DNA from: Protula sp. h YS-2021
Lineage: Eukaryota > Annelida > Polychaeta > Sabellida > Serpulidae
Direction of reading: 5' to 3'
NCBI GenBank assembly: GCA_949752745.1
Contig: OX457026.1
Span: 28,644,116-28,708,115, forward strand
Length of the DNA: 64,000 nucleotides
The translations under genes were made by a program, and so were the position numbers. Below the pieces are notes generated by a model. The model saw only the letters and a program-made list of their open reading frames with translations. It searched no databases and had not been told where the DNA came from. Of the stretch, positions 1 through 10,005 are shown in pieces (position 1 is the first letter of the stretch; each line of letters opens with the position of its first letter).

Positions 1-829
1 GCTATGTTCTACAGTTCACATTGATCTCTACAACTCATTTTCGTCTCCTTTACAGCTTACATTGGTTTCCTCTACAACTGACATAGTGCTTCTCACCATC
101 TCACATTCATCTCCTCTACAGCTTACATTGCTCTTCTGTATAGCTCACATTTTTTTCTCTAATGTTCACATTGTTCTCCTCTACAGCTCAAACCAGCCTT
201 TGTGGCCTAGTGGTTAGAGTGTCCGCCTCGAGACTGGAAGATCGTGGGTTCAGACCCCGGTCGGGTCATACCTAAGACTTTAAAATTGGGACTCTTCCTT
301 GCTACCCTGTGAGGCACTCCACCTGTAAGGGTTAGAAGGAGGGCTGGAATGCCCCATTTCAGTATAATGTGGCAGGGGGATACCGACATGACCATAGCAG
401 TTGAAAGGGATCTAAAGAACAATGCAATACAATCTACAGCTCATTTTGGGCTGCTCTACAGCTGACATCGGGCTTCTCTACAGCTCACATTGGTTTCCTC
501 TACAGGTCACATTGGTTTCCTCTACAGGTCACATTGGTCTCTACACCTGGCATTGGTCTCCCCTACAACTTGCATTGGTATCCTCTGCAGCTCGCAATGG
601 CTTCCTCTAGAGCTCACATTGGCCTCATCTCTTGCTGACATTGATATCCTCTTCAGCTCGCGTTTGTGTCCTTCACAGGTCACATTGGTTTTCTGTGCAG
701 TTCACATGGTGCTTCTGTACAGCTCACTTTGGTCTTCTCTACAGCTCATGTTTGTCTCCTATATAGCTCACATTAGTGTCCTCAAAAGCTCCAATTTCTT
801 TCCTCTACAGCTCTGTCCTCTACAGCTCA
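1..829. repeat. Degenerate ~22-bp minisatellite, block I
   Basis: Head-to-tail units of about 20-24 bp with the core CTCTACAGCTCACATTGG, strongly diverged from one another. The block is interrupted by a SINE at 191-433. Every unit contains a pyrimidine run followed by ACAG, so it resembles a 3' splice site. Open frames run through it only because the unit has few stops; there is no sign of real coding. Confidence 0.9.
191..433 (+). mobile_element. tRNA-derived SINE, copy 1
   Basis: A tRNA-like head carries a Pol III A box (TGGCCTAGTGG) and B box (GGTTCAGACCCC). A conserved body of about 160 bp follows (GGCACTCCACCTGTAAGGG, GCCCCATTTCAGTATAATG), then a short ATACAA-type tail. This is the standard layout of a tRNA-derived SINE mobilised by LINE machinery. 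I cannot name the family. Confidence 0.88.
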
Positions 830-1067
830 GTCTCGGTGGCCTAGTGGTTAGAGTGTCCGCCTCGAGACTGGAAGATCGTTGGTTCAAACCCCGGTCGGGT
901 CATACCTAAGACTTTAAAATTGGGACTCGTTCTTGCTGCCCTGTGAGGCACTCCACATGTAAGGGTTAGAAAGAGGGCTGGAATGCCCCATTTCAGTATA
1001 ATGTGGCAGTGGGATCCCGATATGACCATAGCAGTTGAAAGGGATCTAAAGAACAACACAACACAAT
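830..1067 (+). mobile_element. tRNA-derived SINE, copy 2
   Basis: Same family as the copy at 191-433, with A box TGGCCTAGTGG, B box GGTTCAAACCCC, the full body and an ACACAACACAA tail. It ends the first minisatellite block; unrelated sequence follows. Confidence 0.88.
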
Positions 1068-2680
1068 CTGTCACGATATTCGCGGGTCCTCGTGTAAGAT
1101 TTCTTGTGACTTTCGACGGAACAAGATTTCAATGTCTTAAATTTCCTGAAATTCAGTTTTATAGTATCCCAGTAAAACTGCAGTGGAAATAAACTAATCT
1201 CTCTCTTGAATATTTGTGTTTATTTTCCTTATTTATCACTTTATCCGTAATAAATCTCCGTGCACCAGCACCACAATAGAAACTCCCTGTGCACCACTAG
1301 ATCTCAGACCTGACGTGTGGCCTCTATGCTTCTGAAAAATCGACTGCTGACGGCGCAAAAAGCGCGTTCCTTATATGCTTGCTGGCAGAACAAATGTAAT
1401 TAAAAATGTAACCAATCAAAGAGCTTCGCACCTAAAGAACCAATAAGAAAATACCTGTCCAAAAACATGTTACAAGTTACATCGGGATAAATAAGTGACG
1501 TTTTTGGAACGATCTGACGTGTGGCCTCTATGCTTCCGAAAAATCGGTGCAACAAGCGCTTTCCTTATATACTTGCTGGCAGAACAGCCGCCGCTAATTA
1601 AAAATGTAACCAATCGAAGATCTTCGCGCCTAAATCAAGAACCAATTAGAAAATACCTGCCCAAAATCATATATTACAAGTTACATAGGGACCAAAAACT
1701 GATGTTTTTAAAACGATCACGAACTCCTTTACAAGAGGGCATTATCGGTTTTAATTTGTGGTATTTGTAAATACTTGAAAATTACATGAAAAGTCTATGC
1801 TAACTAGCCTCCACTTAAACTCCAAAACAAAAATTTATATCGTCTTCCCCATCTCAATGAGCTCTTTCATATCCTATATAAAACTTGCAAATCCAAAGTC
1901 TGGTTCCTGAGATATCCCGTATACTTAAAACATAAGTAAATTTTTAAATGGCGCAAAATCTGACAAAACGACTTCAAGTGAACTTGAAACTAATCGCGTT
2001 CACCATGCCAAGATCCCAATATATCCTAAACTGACGTCGCGGTCCTATCGCGCTTTGTAACAAAACCGTCACATCACCAGTTTTCCTACAAATTTACTCG
2101 CGCAAAACAGTTTATTCATCACTTTACAACACATGAAGGAAACGATCGCACCGACGGGCGCTACTCTACAGTCCAACAAAGCACGCGCATCCCACACCAC
2201 AACAGAGTGGGGCACAAACTACATCTCAAACACACTCAGAACACGCAAAACACCACACATTCACACACGGCATGACAACAATACATGCCTGGCCAGAAAA
2301 TCACTTGCATATCCTAACAACTACACATAACCAAAACGACAAACTCTGTCGAGATATGCCGTGATTCTCGTGCAAAATGTTAAGAAAGCCTCAACGCCAA
2401 AATCATAATACATATATCATATATCATATACCTATATCCGACACATACGGTAACAGACCCAAACATATTCTGACAACAACCCTCTTCTCCAGAAAACACT
2501 ACAAGTCGTTTTCTTTCAAAACGTCAGAATTACTGTTAAATCTTAAAAAATATATATTTTTTTACGTTTACAACAAGAATTCACCAATCCTTTCTAAAGA
2601 AAAGCATTTAAGGAACAAGAACCGGTTTTCAGTACATAAGTCACACAACATGTACAAGCAAGTTTTAAGAACATCGGCTT
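1068..2680. other. Non-minisatellite spacer, no gene seen
   Basis: AT-rich unique sequence between two minisatellite blocks. It includes a ~200-bp tandem duplication (separate entry) and a TATATAAA at about 1876. I see no supported coding region. The duplicated part, with its CTTATATACTT stretches, could be a remnant of a mobile-element terminus, but nothing proves that. Confidence 0.5.
1312..1697. repeat. Diverged tandem duplication, ~204-bp period
   Basis: The segment starting GACGTGTGGCCTCTATGC at 1312 recurs at 1516. Shared landmarks are TTCCTTATAT, TGCTGGCAGAACA, AATTAAAAATGTAACCAATC and ACAAGTTACAT. The copies differ by substitutions and small indels, so the duplication is old. Confidence 0.85.
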
Positions 2681-3528
2681 TACAGCTGAAATTGGCCTCC
2701 TCTGTAGATCACATTGATCTATGCAGCTCACATTGTCTTCTCTACAGTTCATTTTGGTTTTCTCTGCAGCTCATATTTATCTTCTCTGCAGCTCACTTTG
2801 GTCCTTTACAGCTCATATTTGGCTTCTCTACAGCTCACATTGGGCTCATCTACTACTCACATTGATCTCCTCTACAGCTCACATTTGTTTCCTCTGCAGG
2901 TGACATGAGGCTTCTCTACAGCTCCCATGAAACTTCTCTACAGCTCACATTGGTCTTCTCTACAGTTCAGATGGGGCTTCTCTGCGGGTCACATTGATCT
3001 CCTCTACAGCTGACATTGGTCTCCTCTACAGGTCACATTGGTCTACTTTTTAGCTAACTATTGGGCTTCTCTAAAGCTCACATTGGTTCTCTTTACAACT
3101 CACATTGGTTTCCTCTACAGCTCACATTGGTTTCCTCTACAGCTTACATTGGTTTCTACAGCTAACAGTGATCTCCTTTAGAGCTCACATTTCCTTCATC
3201 TTCAGGTCGTGTTGGTCTCCTGTACAGCTCACATTTGTTTCTTCCACAGCTCAAATGAGGCTTCTCTACAGCTCACATTGGTCTTCCCTACCACTCACAT
3301 TGGTTTGTTCTACAGGCAACTTTGGTCTTCTCTACAGCTCCCTACCTAGTGAACCAATAAACCAATAAAACCAATAAACCAATAAAACTCTACAGCTCAC
3401 ATTTATCTCCTCTGCAGCTTTCATTGGTGTCTTTTACAGCTCACATTGGTTTCATCTATAGCTCACATGGGGCTTGTCTACAACTCACATTGGTCTTTGT
3501 ACACCTCACATTAGTTCTCTACAGTTCA

Positions 3529-3872
3529 CATCGGTTTCCTCTACAGCTCGCATTATGCTTCTCTACAGCTCACATTGGTATCCTCTTCAGCTCACATGGG
3601 GCTTCTTTACACACCACACATTGGTGTCCTCTACAGCTCATATGAGTCTTCTCTATAACTCACATTCGTCTCTACAGCTCACACTGATCTCTACAGCTCA
3701 CATCGGTTTCCTCTACAGCTCGCATTATGCTTCTCTACAGCTCACATTGGTATCCTCTTCAGCTCACATGGGGCTTCTTTACACACCACACATCGGTGTC
3801 CTCTACAGCTCATATGAGTCTTCTCTATAACTCACATTCGTCTCTACAGCTCACACTGATCTCTACAGCTCA
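3529..3872. repeat. 172-bp tandem duplication inside the minisatellite
   Basis: The block beginning CATCGGTTTCCTCTACAGCT at 3529 repeats almost exactly from 3701, giving two copies of 172 bp, each about eight basic units. The near identity contrasts with the divergence between neighbouring basic units, so this is a recent multi-unit expansion. Confidence 0.85.
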
Positions 3873-4712
3873 CATTGGTTTCCTCTACAGTTCAAATGAA
3901 GCTTTTCTGCAGCTCACATTGGTCTTCCCTACAGTTCAAATGAAGCTTTTCTGCAGCTCACATTGGTCTTCCCTACAGTTCATATTGGTTTGTTCTACAG
4001 GCAACATTGGTCTTCTCTACAGCTCACATTGGTCACTTCTATAGCTCGCATTGATCTTCCCTATAGCTCACGTGAGGCTTCTCTATAGCTCACATTGGTC
4101 TCTACAACTAACATTGATCTCCTTCTGTAGCTCACATTGGTCTCCTCTACTGCTCACATAACTCTACCCTTTAGCTAACATTAGCTTCTCCGCATTCACA
4201 TTGGTCTTCTGTACAGCTCACATTGGATTCCTCTACAGCTCACGTTGGTCCCAAAGCTCACATTGTTCTTCTGCACAGCTCACATTAGTCTCCTCTACAG
4301 CTCACTTTGATTTATTCTACAGCTCACATGGGGTTCTCTACCGCTCATTTTTTTCTTTTCTACAGCTCACATGAGGCTTCTCTATAGCTCACATTGGTCT
4401 TCACTGCTTCTGACATTGCCCTTCTCTAAAGCTCGCCTTGGTCTACTGTACAGCTCACATTGTTCTTCTCTGCAGCTCACATTGATCTCCTCTGCAGCTC
4501 AAATTGGTTTCCTCTACAGCTCGCATTGCTGTACTTTACAGCTGATATTGGTCTTCCCTACAACTCGCATTGGTGTTTTGTACAGCTCACATTGGTCTCC
4601 TCTATAACTCACATTGATCTCCTCTACACCTCGCATCCGTTTTCTCTAAAACTCATATTGGCTGCTCTACAGCTCACATTGTTGTTCCCTTCAGCTTACA
4701 TTGATCCCCCTG

Positions 4713-4957
4713 GACCAGCCTCTGTGGCCTAGTGGTTAGAGTGTCCGCCTCGAGACTGGAAGATCGTGGGTTCAAACCCCGGTCGGGTCATACCTAAGAC
4801 TTTAAAATTGGGACTCTTCCTTGCTACCCTGTGAGGCACTCGGTGGCAGGGTTAGAAGGAGGGCTGGAATGCCCCATTTCAGTATAATGTGGCAGGGGGA
4901 TCCCGATATGACCATAGCAGTTGAAATAAATCTAAAGAACAATACAATACAATACAA
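4713..4957 (+). mobile_element. tRNA-derived SINE, copy 3
   Basis: Full-length copy with A and B boxes, body and AATACAATACAATACAA tail. Part of the body differs from the consensus (GGCACTCGGTGGCAGGG). It forms the left end of the first higher-order block. Confidence 0.88.
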
Positions 4958-5135
4958 CTCCAATGTTGACTGTACAGCTCACATTGGTCTCTTCTACAGC
5001 TCACATGGGTATTCTCTACAGCTCACATTGATGTTCTGCACATCTAACATTGGTCTTCTCAACAGTTCTCATTGGTCTCCTCTATAGCTCACATGGATCT
5101 CCTCAACACCTTACATTGGACTCCTCTACAGCTCA

Positions 5136-5277
5136 CCCTTGCTACCCTGTGAGGCACTCCACATGTGAGGGTTAGAAGGAGGGCTGGAATGCCCCATTTC
5201 AGTATAATGTGGCAGGGGGATCCCGATATGACCATAGCAGTTGAAAGGGATCTAAAGAACAATACAAAGTACAATAC
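5136..5277 (+). mobile_element. Head-less SINE fragment
   Basis: Contains only the SINE body, from CCCTTGCTACCCTGTGAGGC to the AATACAAAGTACAATAC tail. The tRNA-related head and Pol III promoter are missing. The same truncation point and left flank recur at 6934, so the fragment was copied by duplication and not by a second retroposition. Confidence 0.85.
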
Positions 5278-6397
5278 TCTGCAGGTCACATTGGTGCTAA
5301 ACCTTACATTGGTCCTCTCTACAGCTCACATTGGTTTTCTCTACAGCTCACACTTATCTTCACTAGAGCTCACATTGATCTTCTGCACATCTCACATTGG
5401 TCTTCTCAACACTTCACATTGGTCTACTCTACAGCTCACATTGATCTTCTCTACAGCTCACATTGGTTTCCTCTACTGCTCACATCCAGCTTCTCTTCAA
5501 CTCAAATTTGTTTCCTCTACAGCTCACATGGAGGTGTTCTACAGCTCACTTTGGTCTCTTCTATAGCTCACATTGGTCTTCTCTACAGCTGACATGAGGT
5601 TTCGGTGTTGCTCAAATTGGTCTTTTGTACTTCTCATATGCGGCTTCTCTGCAAATAACATGGTGTTTTCTACACCTCATTGGTACTCTCTACAGCTCAC
5701 ATTGTTTTCCTCTTAAAGCTAATTTGGGCTTCTGTAGATCTCACATTCAATTCTTCTACAGCTCATATGAGGCTTCTCTACAGCTCAGTTGGTTTTCTCT
5801 ACAGCTTACATTGGTATCCTCTACGTCTCACATGGATCCTCTCTACACCTCACATTAGTCTCCTATACAGCTCACATTCCTCTCAGCTACAGCTCACATT
5901 GGTCTGCTCTAGAGCTCACATGGGGCTTCCTCTACAGCTCACATGGGGCTTCCTCTACAGCTCACATGGATCCTCACTACAGCTCACATTGATCTTATGC
6001 ACATCTCACATTGGTCTCCCCAAAACTTCACATTGGTCTCCTCAATATCTCACATTGGTCTCCTCTACAGCTCACATTAGTCTTCTCTACAGCTCACTTT
6101 GGTCTCTTCTATAGCTCACATTGGTATTCTCTACAGATGACATGAGGATTTTGCATAGAGCTCACATTGAATTCATCTACATCTCTCACGAAGCTTATCT
6201 ACAGCTCACATTAGTCTTTTCTGCAGCTCACATTAGTCTCCTCTGCAACTTACATTGGTCTTCTGTACAGCTCACATTGGTCTACTCTACAGCTCGCATT
6301 CATCTCCTCTACAGCTCACATTGCTCTCTTCTAAAGCTCAGATTGGTCTTCAGTACAGCTCACATTGGTCTTCAGTACAGTTTACATTGATCTCCTG

Positions 6398-6643
6398 GAC
6401 CAGCCTCGGTGGCCTAGTGGTTAGAGTGTCCGCCTCGAGACTGTAAGATCGTGGGTTCAAATCCCGGTCGGGTCATACCTAAGACTTTAAAATTGGGATT
6501 CCTCCTTGCTACCCTGTGAGGCACTCCACCTGTAAGGGTTAGAAGGAGGGCTGGAATGCCCCATTTCAGTATAATGTGGCAGGGGGATCCCGATATGACC
6601 ATAGCAGTTGAAAGGAATCTAAAGAACAATACAATACAGTACA
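6398..6643 (+). mobile_element. tRNA-derived SINE, copy 4
   Basis: Full-length copy with A box TGGCCTAGTGG, B box GGTTCAAATCCC, body and AATACAATACAG tail. It starts the second higher-order block. Confidence 0.88.
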
Positions 6644-6933
6644 ACTCACATTGTTGACTGTACACCTCACATTGGTCTCTTCTACAGCTCACATGGGTCT
6701 TCTCTACAGCTCACATTGATGTTCTGCACATCTCACATTGGTCTTCTCAACAGTTCTCATTGGTCTCCTCTACATCTCACATTTTTCTCCTCTACAGCTC
6801 ACATTGGTCTTCTCTACAGCTCTCTTTGGTGTCTTCTCTAACTCACCTTGTTATTCTCTACAGCTCACATTGGTCTCCTCTATAGCTCACATGGATCTCC
6901 TCAACACCTTACATTAGACTCCTCTACAGCTCA

Positions 6934-7070
6934 CCCTTGCTACCCTGTGAGGCACTCCACATGTGAGGGTTAGAAGGAGGGCTGGAATGCCCCATTTCAG
7001 TATAATGTGGCAGGGGGATCCCGATATGACCATAGCAGTTGAAAGGGATCTAAAGAATAATACAAACAAA
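6934..7070 (+). mobile_element. Head-less SINE fragment, duplicate
   Basis: Same truncation and left flank (CCTCTACAGCTCACCCTTGC) as the fragment at 5136. The tail is AATAATACAAACAAA. It has no Pol III promoter. Confidence 0.85.
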
Positions 7071-7216
7071 CATTGATCTTCTCTACAGCTCACATTGGTC
7101 TCCTCTAAAGCTCACATTGGTCTGCTGTACAACTCACATTGGTCTCATGTACAGCTGACATTAGTCTCCACTACAGCTCACATGTGGATTCTCTACAGAT
7201 CACATTTCTCTCCTCT

Positions 7217-7459
7217 GACCAGCCTCGGTGGCCGAGTGGTTAGAGTGTCCGCCTCGAGACTGGAAGATCGTGGGTTCAAACCCCGGTCGTGTCATACTTA
7301 AGACTATAAAATTCGGATTCCTCCTTGCTACCCTGTGAGGCACTCCACATGTAAGGTTTAGAAGGAAAGCTGGAATGCCCCATTTCAGTATAATGTGGCA
7401 GGGGGATCCCGATATGACCATAGGAGTTGAAAGGGATCTAAAGAACAATATAATACAAT
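7217..7459 (+). mobile_element. tRNA-derived SINE, copy 5
   Basis: Full-length copy. The A box here is TGGCCGAGTGG, closer to a canonical tRNA, and the B box is GGTTCAAACCCC. The body carries several private changes. Confidence 0.88.
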
Positions 7460-7973
7460 TCTCTCCTCTACCTCACATTGGTCTCCTTTACAGCTCATTT
7501 TAGTCTCCTCTTCAGCTGACATTGGACGTCTCTTTAGCTCACATTGGTCTCTCCTATAGCTCACATTGGTCTCCTCTATAGTCCACATTGGTTGGGACTT
7601 CTCTATAGCTCACATTGGTCTTCTCTACAACTCACATTGGTCTCATCAGAAGCTGACATTGGTCTTTTCTACAACTCAAATTGGTCTTCTCTATAGCTCA
7701 CATTGGTTTCCTCTAGAGCTCACATTGGTCTTCCCTACAGCTCACATTGATCTCTACAGTTAACATTGGTCTTCTTTGCAACTCAAATTGATCTCCTCTT
7801 AAGCTCACGTGTGGCTTCTCTACAGCTCACATTGATCTTCTCTACAGCTCACATTTATCTCCTCTACATCTGACCTTGGTCTCCTCTACAGCTCACATTG
7901 TTCTCCTCTACAGCTCCCGTTGGTCTCTACAGCTCAGATTGGTCTTCTCTACAACTCACATTTTTCTCCTCTC

Positions 7974-8218
7974 GACCAGCCTCGGTGGCCTAGTGGTTAG
8001 AGTGTTCGCCTCGAGACTGGAAGATCGTGCGTTCAAACCCCGGTCGGGTCATACCTAAGACTTTAAAATTGGGACTCCTCCTTGCTACCCTGTGAGGCAC
8101 TCCACATGTAAGGGTTAGGAGGGCTGGAATGCCCCATTTCAGTATAATGTGGCAGGGGAATCCCGATATAACCATAGCAGTTGAAAGTGATCTAAAGAAT
8201 TGTACAATACAATACAAT
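7974..8218 (+). mobile_element. tRNA-derived SINE, copy 6
   Basis: Full-length copy with A and B boxes, body and TGTACAATACAATACAA tail. The body has a small deletion (AAGGGTTAGGAGGGCTGG). All SINE copies in this region are on the plus strand. Confidence 0.88.
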
Positions 8219-8755
8219 TTTCTCCTCTACAGCTGACATTGGTCTCCACTACAACTCAGATTGGATTCCACTAGAGCTCACCTGAAGCTACTGTACAGCT
8301 CATATTTGTCTCTTTTATAGCTCACATTGGTCTTTTCTGCAGCTCACATGTGCCTTCTCTACCGCTGGCATTTCTCTCGTCTACCTCTGACATTGGTTTC
8401 TTCTACAGCTCACATTGATCTCTACAGCTCACATTGGTCTCCACTACAGCTCACATTGGTCTTCTCTACAACTCAAATTGGTCTCTTGTAAAGCTCGCGT
8501 TGGTCTTCTGTACAACTCACGTTTGTTTGTTCTACTGCTCACATTGGTCTTCTCTACAACTCACATTGGTCTCCTCTACAGCTGACTTTGTTCTCCACTG
8601 CAACTCACATTGGATTCCTCTGAAGCTCACATGACGCTTCCCAATAGCTCACATTGGTCTCATCTATAGCTCACTTTGGTCTCCTCCCCGAAATAGGTGG
8701 TCATAGTAAGGCCGGGGCCGGCAGACCTGGAAGAAAATTTTCAAAAAAACACTTA

Positions 8756-10003
8756 ATGGATAAGACAAAAGAAAAACAAAATACATCACCGACACCCAAA
8801 AGACCAAGGATTGAGGTGGGGTCTCCCCCTGCTTCATTTCCACAATACCTGATTATCACACCGATAGAGGGCACGTTCAAACTATCCCCCTTCGCTATCC
8901 AGAAGGGGGTGGCATCGATAGTGGGAAATCAATTTAACATCAAAAGGCTCCGCTCGGGGGACATTCTAGTCCAAATAGCCACTTTACAACAATGTAAAAA
9001 CCTCCTGAAAATAACATCTTTCGTAAACACTCCAGCTAAGTGCTCTGCCCACCGAACCTTAAATTTTTGCAGGGGAGTGATCACCCACCCTGAACTAAGA
9101 TTTTGCTCAGATGAAGAATTAGTCGATGGACTACAGGACCAGGGTGTGACAGCAGCGCGACCTTTGGGCCAACGAGGAACATTTGTCCTTACCTTCTGCA
9201 AGCCAACTTTGCCAGGCAATATAAAAGTTGGATATTTAAGCCTACCAGTGAAAATATATATTCCGAACCCTATTCGTTGTTTCCACTGCCAGAAATACGG
9301 GCATAACAAAGACAAATGCAGAAATCAAAAACCCACCTGCGCAAAATGCGGGGAGGAAGGGCATGAATATAGTTCATGTACCTCTCACAACCCCAAATGC
9401 ATAAACTGCATGGGCAGCCACCCGGCTTCATCCAAGGATTGTCCGCGGTGGCATGCTGAAAAGAAAGTGCAACAGATAAAATTTGAAAAATCGGTGTCTT
9501 ATCCCGAAGCCCGAAAACTGGCTGCTACCCTCCTCCCATCAAATGCGAAAACATATGCTAGCTCAGTAAGACCCAAGTTTCAGGATTCCGCCTGTCAAAC
9601 TGACATCACATGGATTACGGAACAAAAGATTTTTTCTCCACCAAAGCAACAACGGCCTTCTAGAAAAACAAAAGAAACTAAAACTGAAACGGACTCCAGT
9701 CTTTGTGAGTCTTTACCAAGCACATCTCCTGAGCTGTCAGGGAAGAGAGACGGGTCTTGTACTCCAAGCCCCCAATCCTCTCAGCTGGGCCACGAAACAA
9801 AGGCAAGACTCAAACAAAGAGCTCAACTTGCCAAACAGAGGTTGCGCACAAACCTTACGGAGGAAATGAGTGGGAATAGATACTCCCCTCTTATGGATGC
9901 TGGCGATGGGAGACCTGCAGGCAGAACCTCCCCTAAGCCACCACGCTCAAATGAAAAGCCTCCAAAAGTAACGATTAACAGAAATCGAGCTCTTAGCAAG
10001 TAA
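8756..10003 (+). CDS. LINE ORF1, gag-like nucleic-acid-binding protein
   Basis: First ATG of the open frame; the frame also runs upstream into the minisatellite, which I exclude. The 415-residue product has a basic, proline-rich start and then a non-catalytic middle region. Three CCHC-type zinc knuckles follow: CFHCQKYGHNKDKC from about residue 175, CAKCGEEGHEYSSC, and a third starting CINCMGSH. The tail is Lys/Ser-rich. Such proteins coat the element RNA and chaperone target-primed reverse transcription. The reading frame is intact, and its stop lies two bases before the ORF2 ATG. Confidence 0.85.
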   Translation: MDKTKEKQNTSPTPKRPRIEVGSPPASFPQYLIITPIEGTFKLSPFAIQKGVASIVGNQFNIKRLRSGDILVQIATLQQCKNLLKITSFVNTPAKCSAHRTLNFCRGVITHPELRFCSDEELVDGLQDQGVTAARPLGQRGTFVLTFCKPTLPGNIKVGYLSLPVKIYIPNPIRCFHCQKYGHNKDKCRNQKPTCAKCGEEGHEYSSCTSHNPKCINCMGSHPASSKDCPRWHAEKKVQQIKFEKSVSYPEARKLAATLLPSNAKTYASSVRPKFQDSACQTDITWITEQKIFSPPKQQRPSRKTKETKTETDSSLCESLPSTSPELSGKRDGSCTPSPQSSQLGHETKARLKQRAQLAKQRLRTNLTEEMSGNRYSPLMDAGDGRPAGRTSPKPPRSNEKPPKVTINRNRALSK

Positions 10004-10005
10004 CG

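Larger units (their letters stand above)
4713..7070. repeat. Higher-order duplication: SINE + minisatellite + SINE fragment
   Basis: The arrangement full SINE, then minisatellite units, then CCTCAACACCTTACATT, then a head-less SINE occurs at 4713-5277 and again at 6398-7070. Unit order between the SINEs is the same, except for a few extra units near 6760-6880 in the second block. One composite block was therefore duplicated about 1.7 kb away. Confidence 0.8.
2681..8686. repeat. Degenerate ~22-bp minisatellite, block II (6 kb)
   Basis: The largest block of the CTCTACAGCTCACATTGG minisatellite. Units vary at GGTCTCC/GGCTTC/GATCTC positions. Four full SINE copies and two head-less SINE fragments lie inside it, as does a small CCAATAAA repeat near 3350-3388. 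Local tandem duplications show that growth occurred in multi-unit blocks. Long open frames on the plus strand reflect repeat composition. Confidence 0.92.

Noticed and set aside
210..275. Functional tRNA gene
   Set aside because: A and B boxes are present, but the same head starts every SINE copy and continues into the SINE body; acceptor-stem pairing is poor.
207..8217. Minus-strand frames of 60-90 codons ending FEPTIFQSRGGHSNH
   Set aside because: All are antisense translations of the SINE copies; they recur only because the SINE recurs.
422..8634. Many plus-strand open frames reading repeats like LYSSHWSSLQLTL
   Set aside because: They are the minisatellite translated in three frames: few stops, no start context and no domain. 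Several of the frames begin at non-ATG codons.
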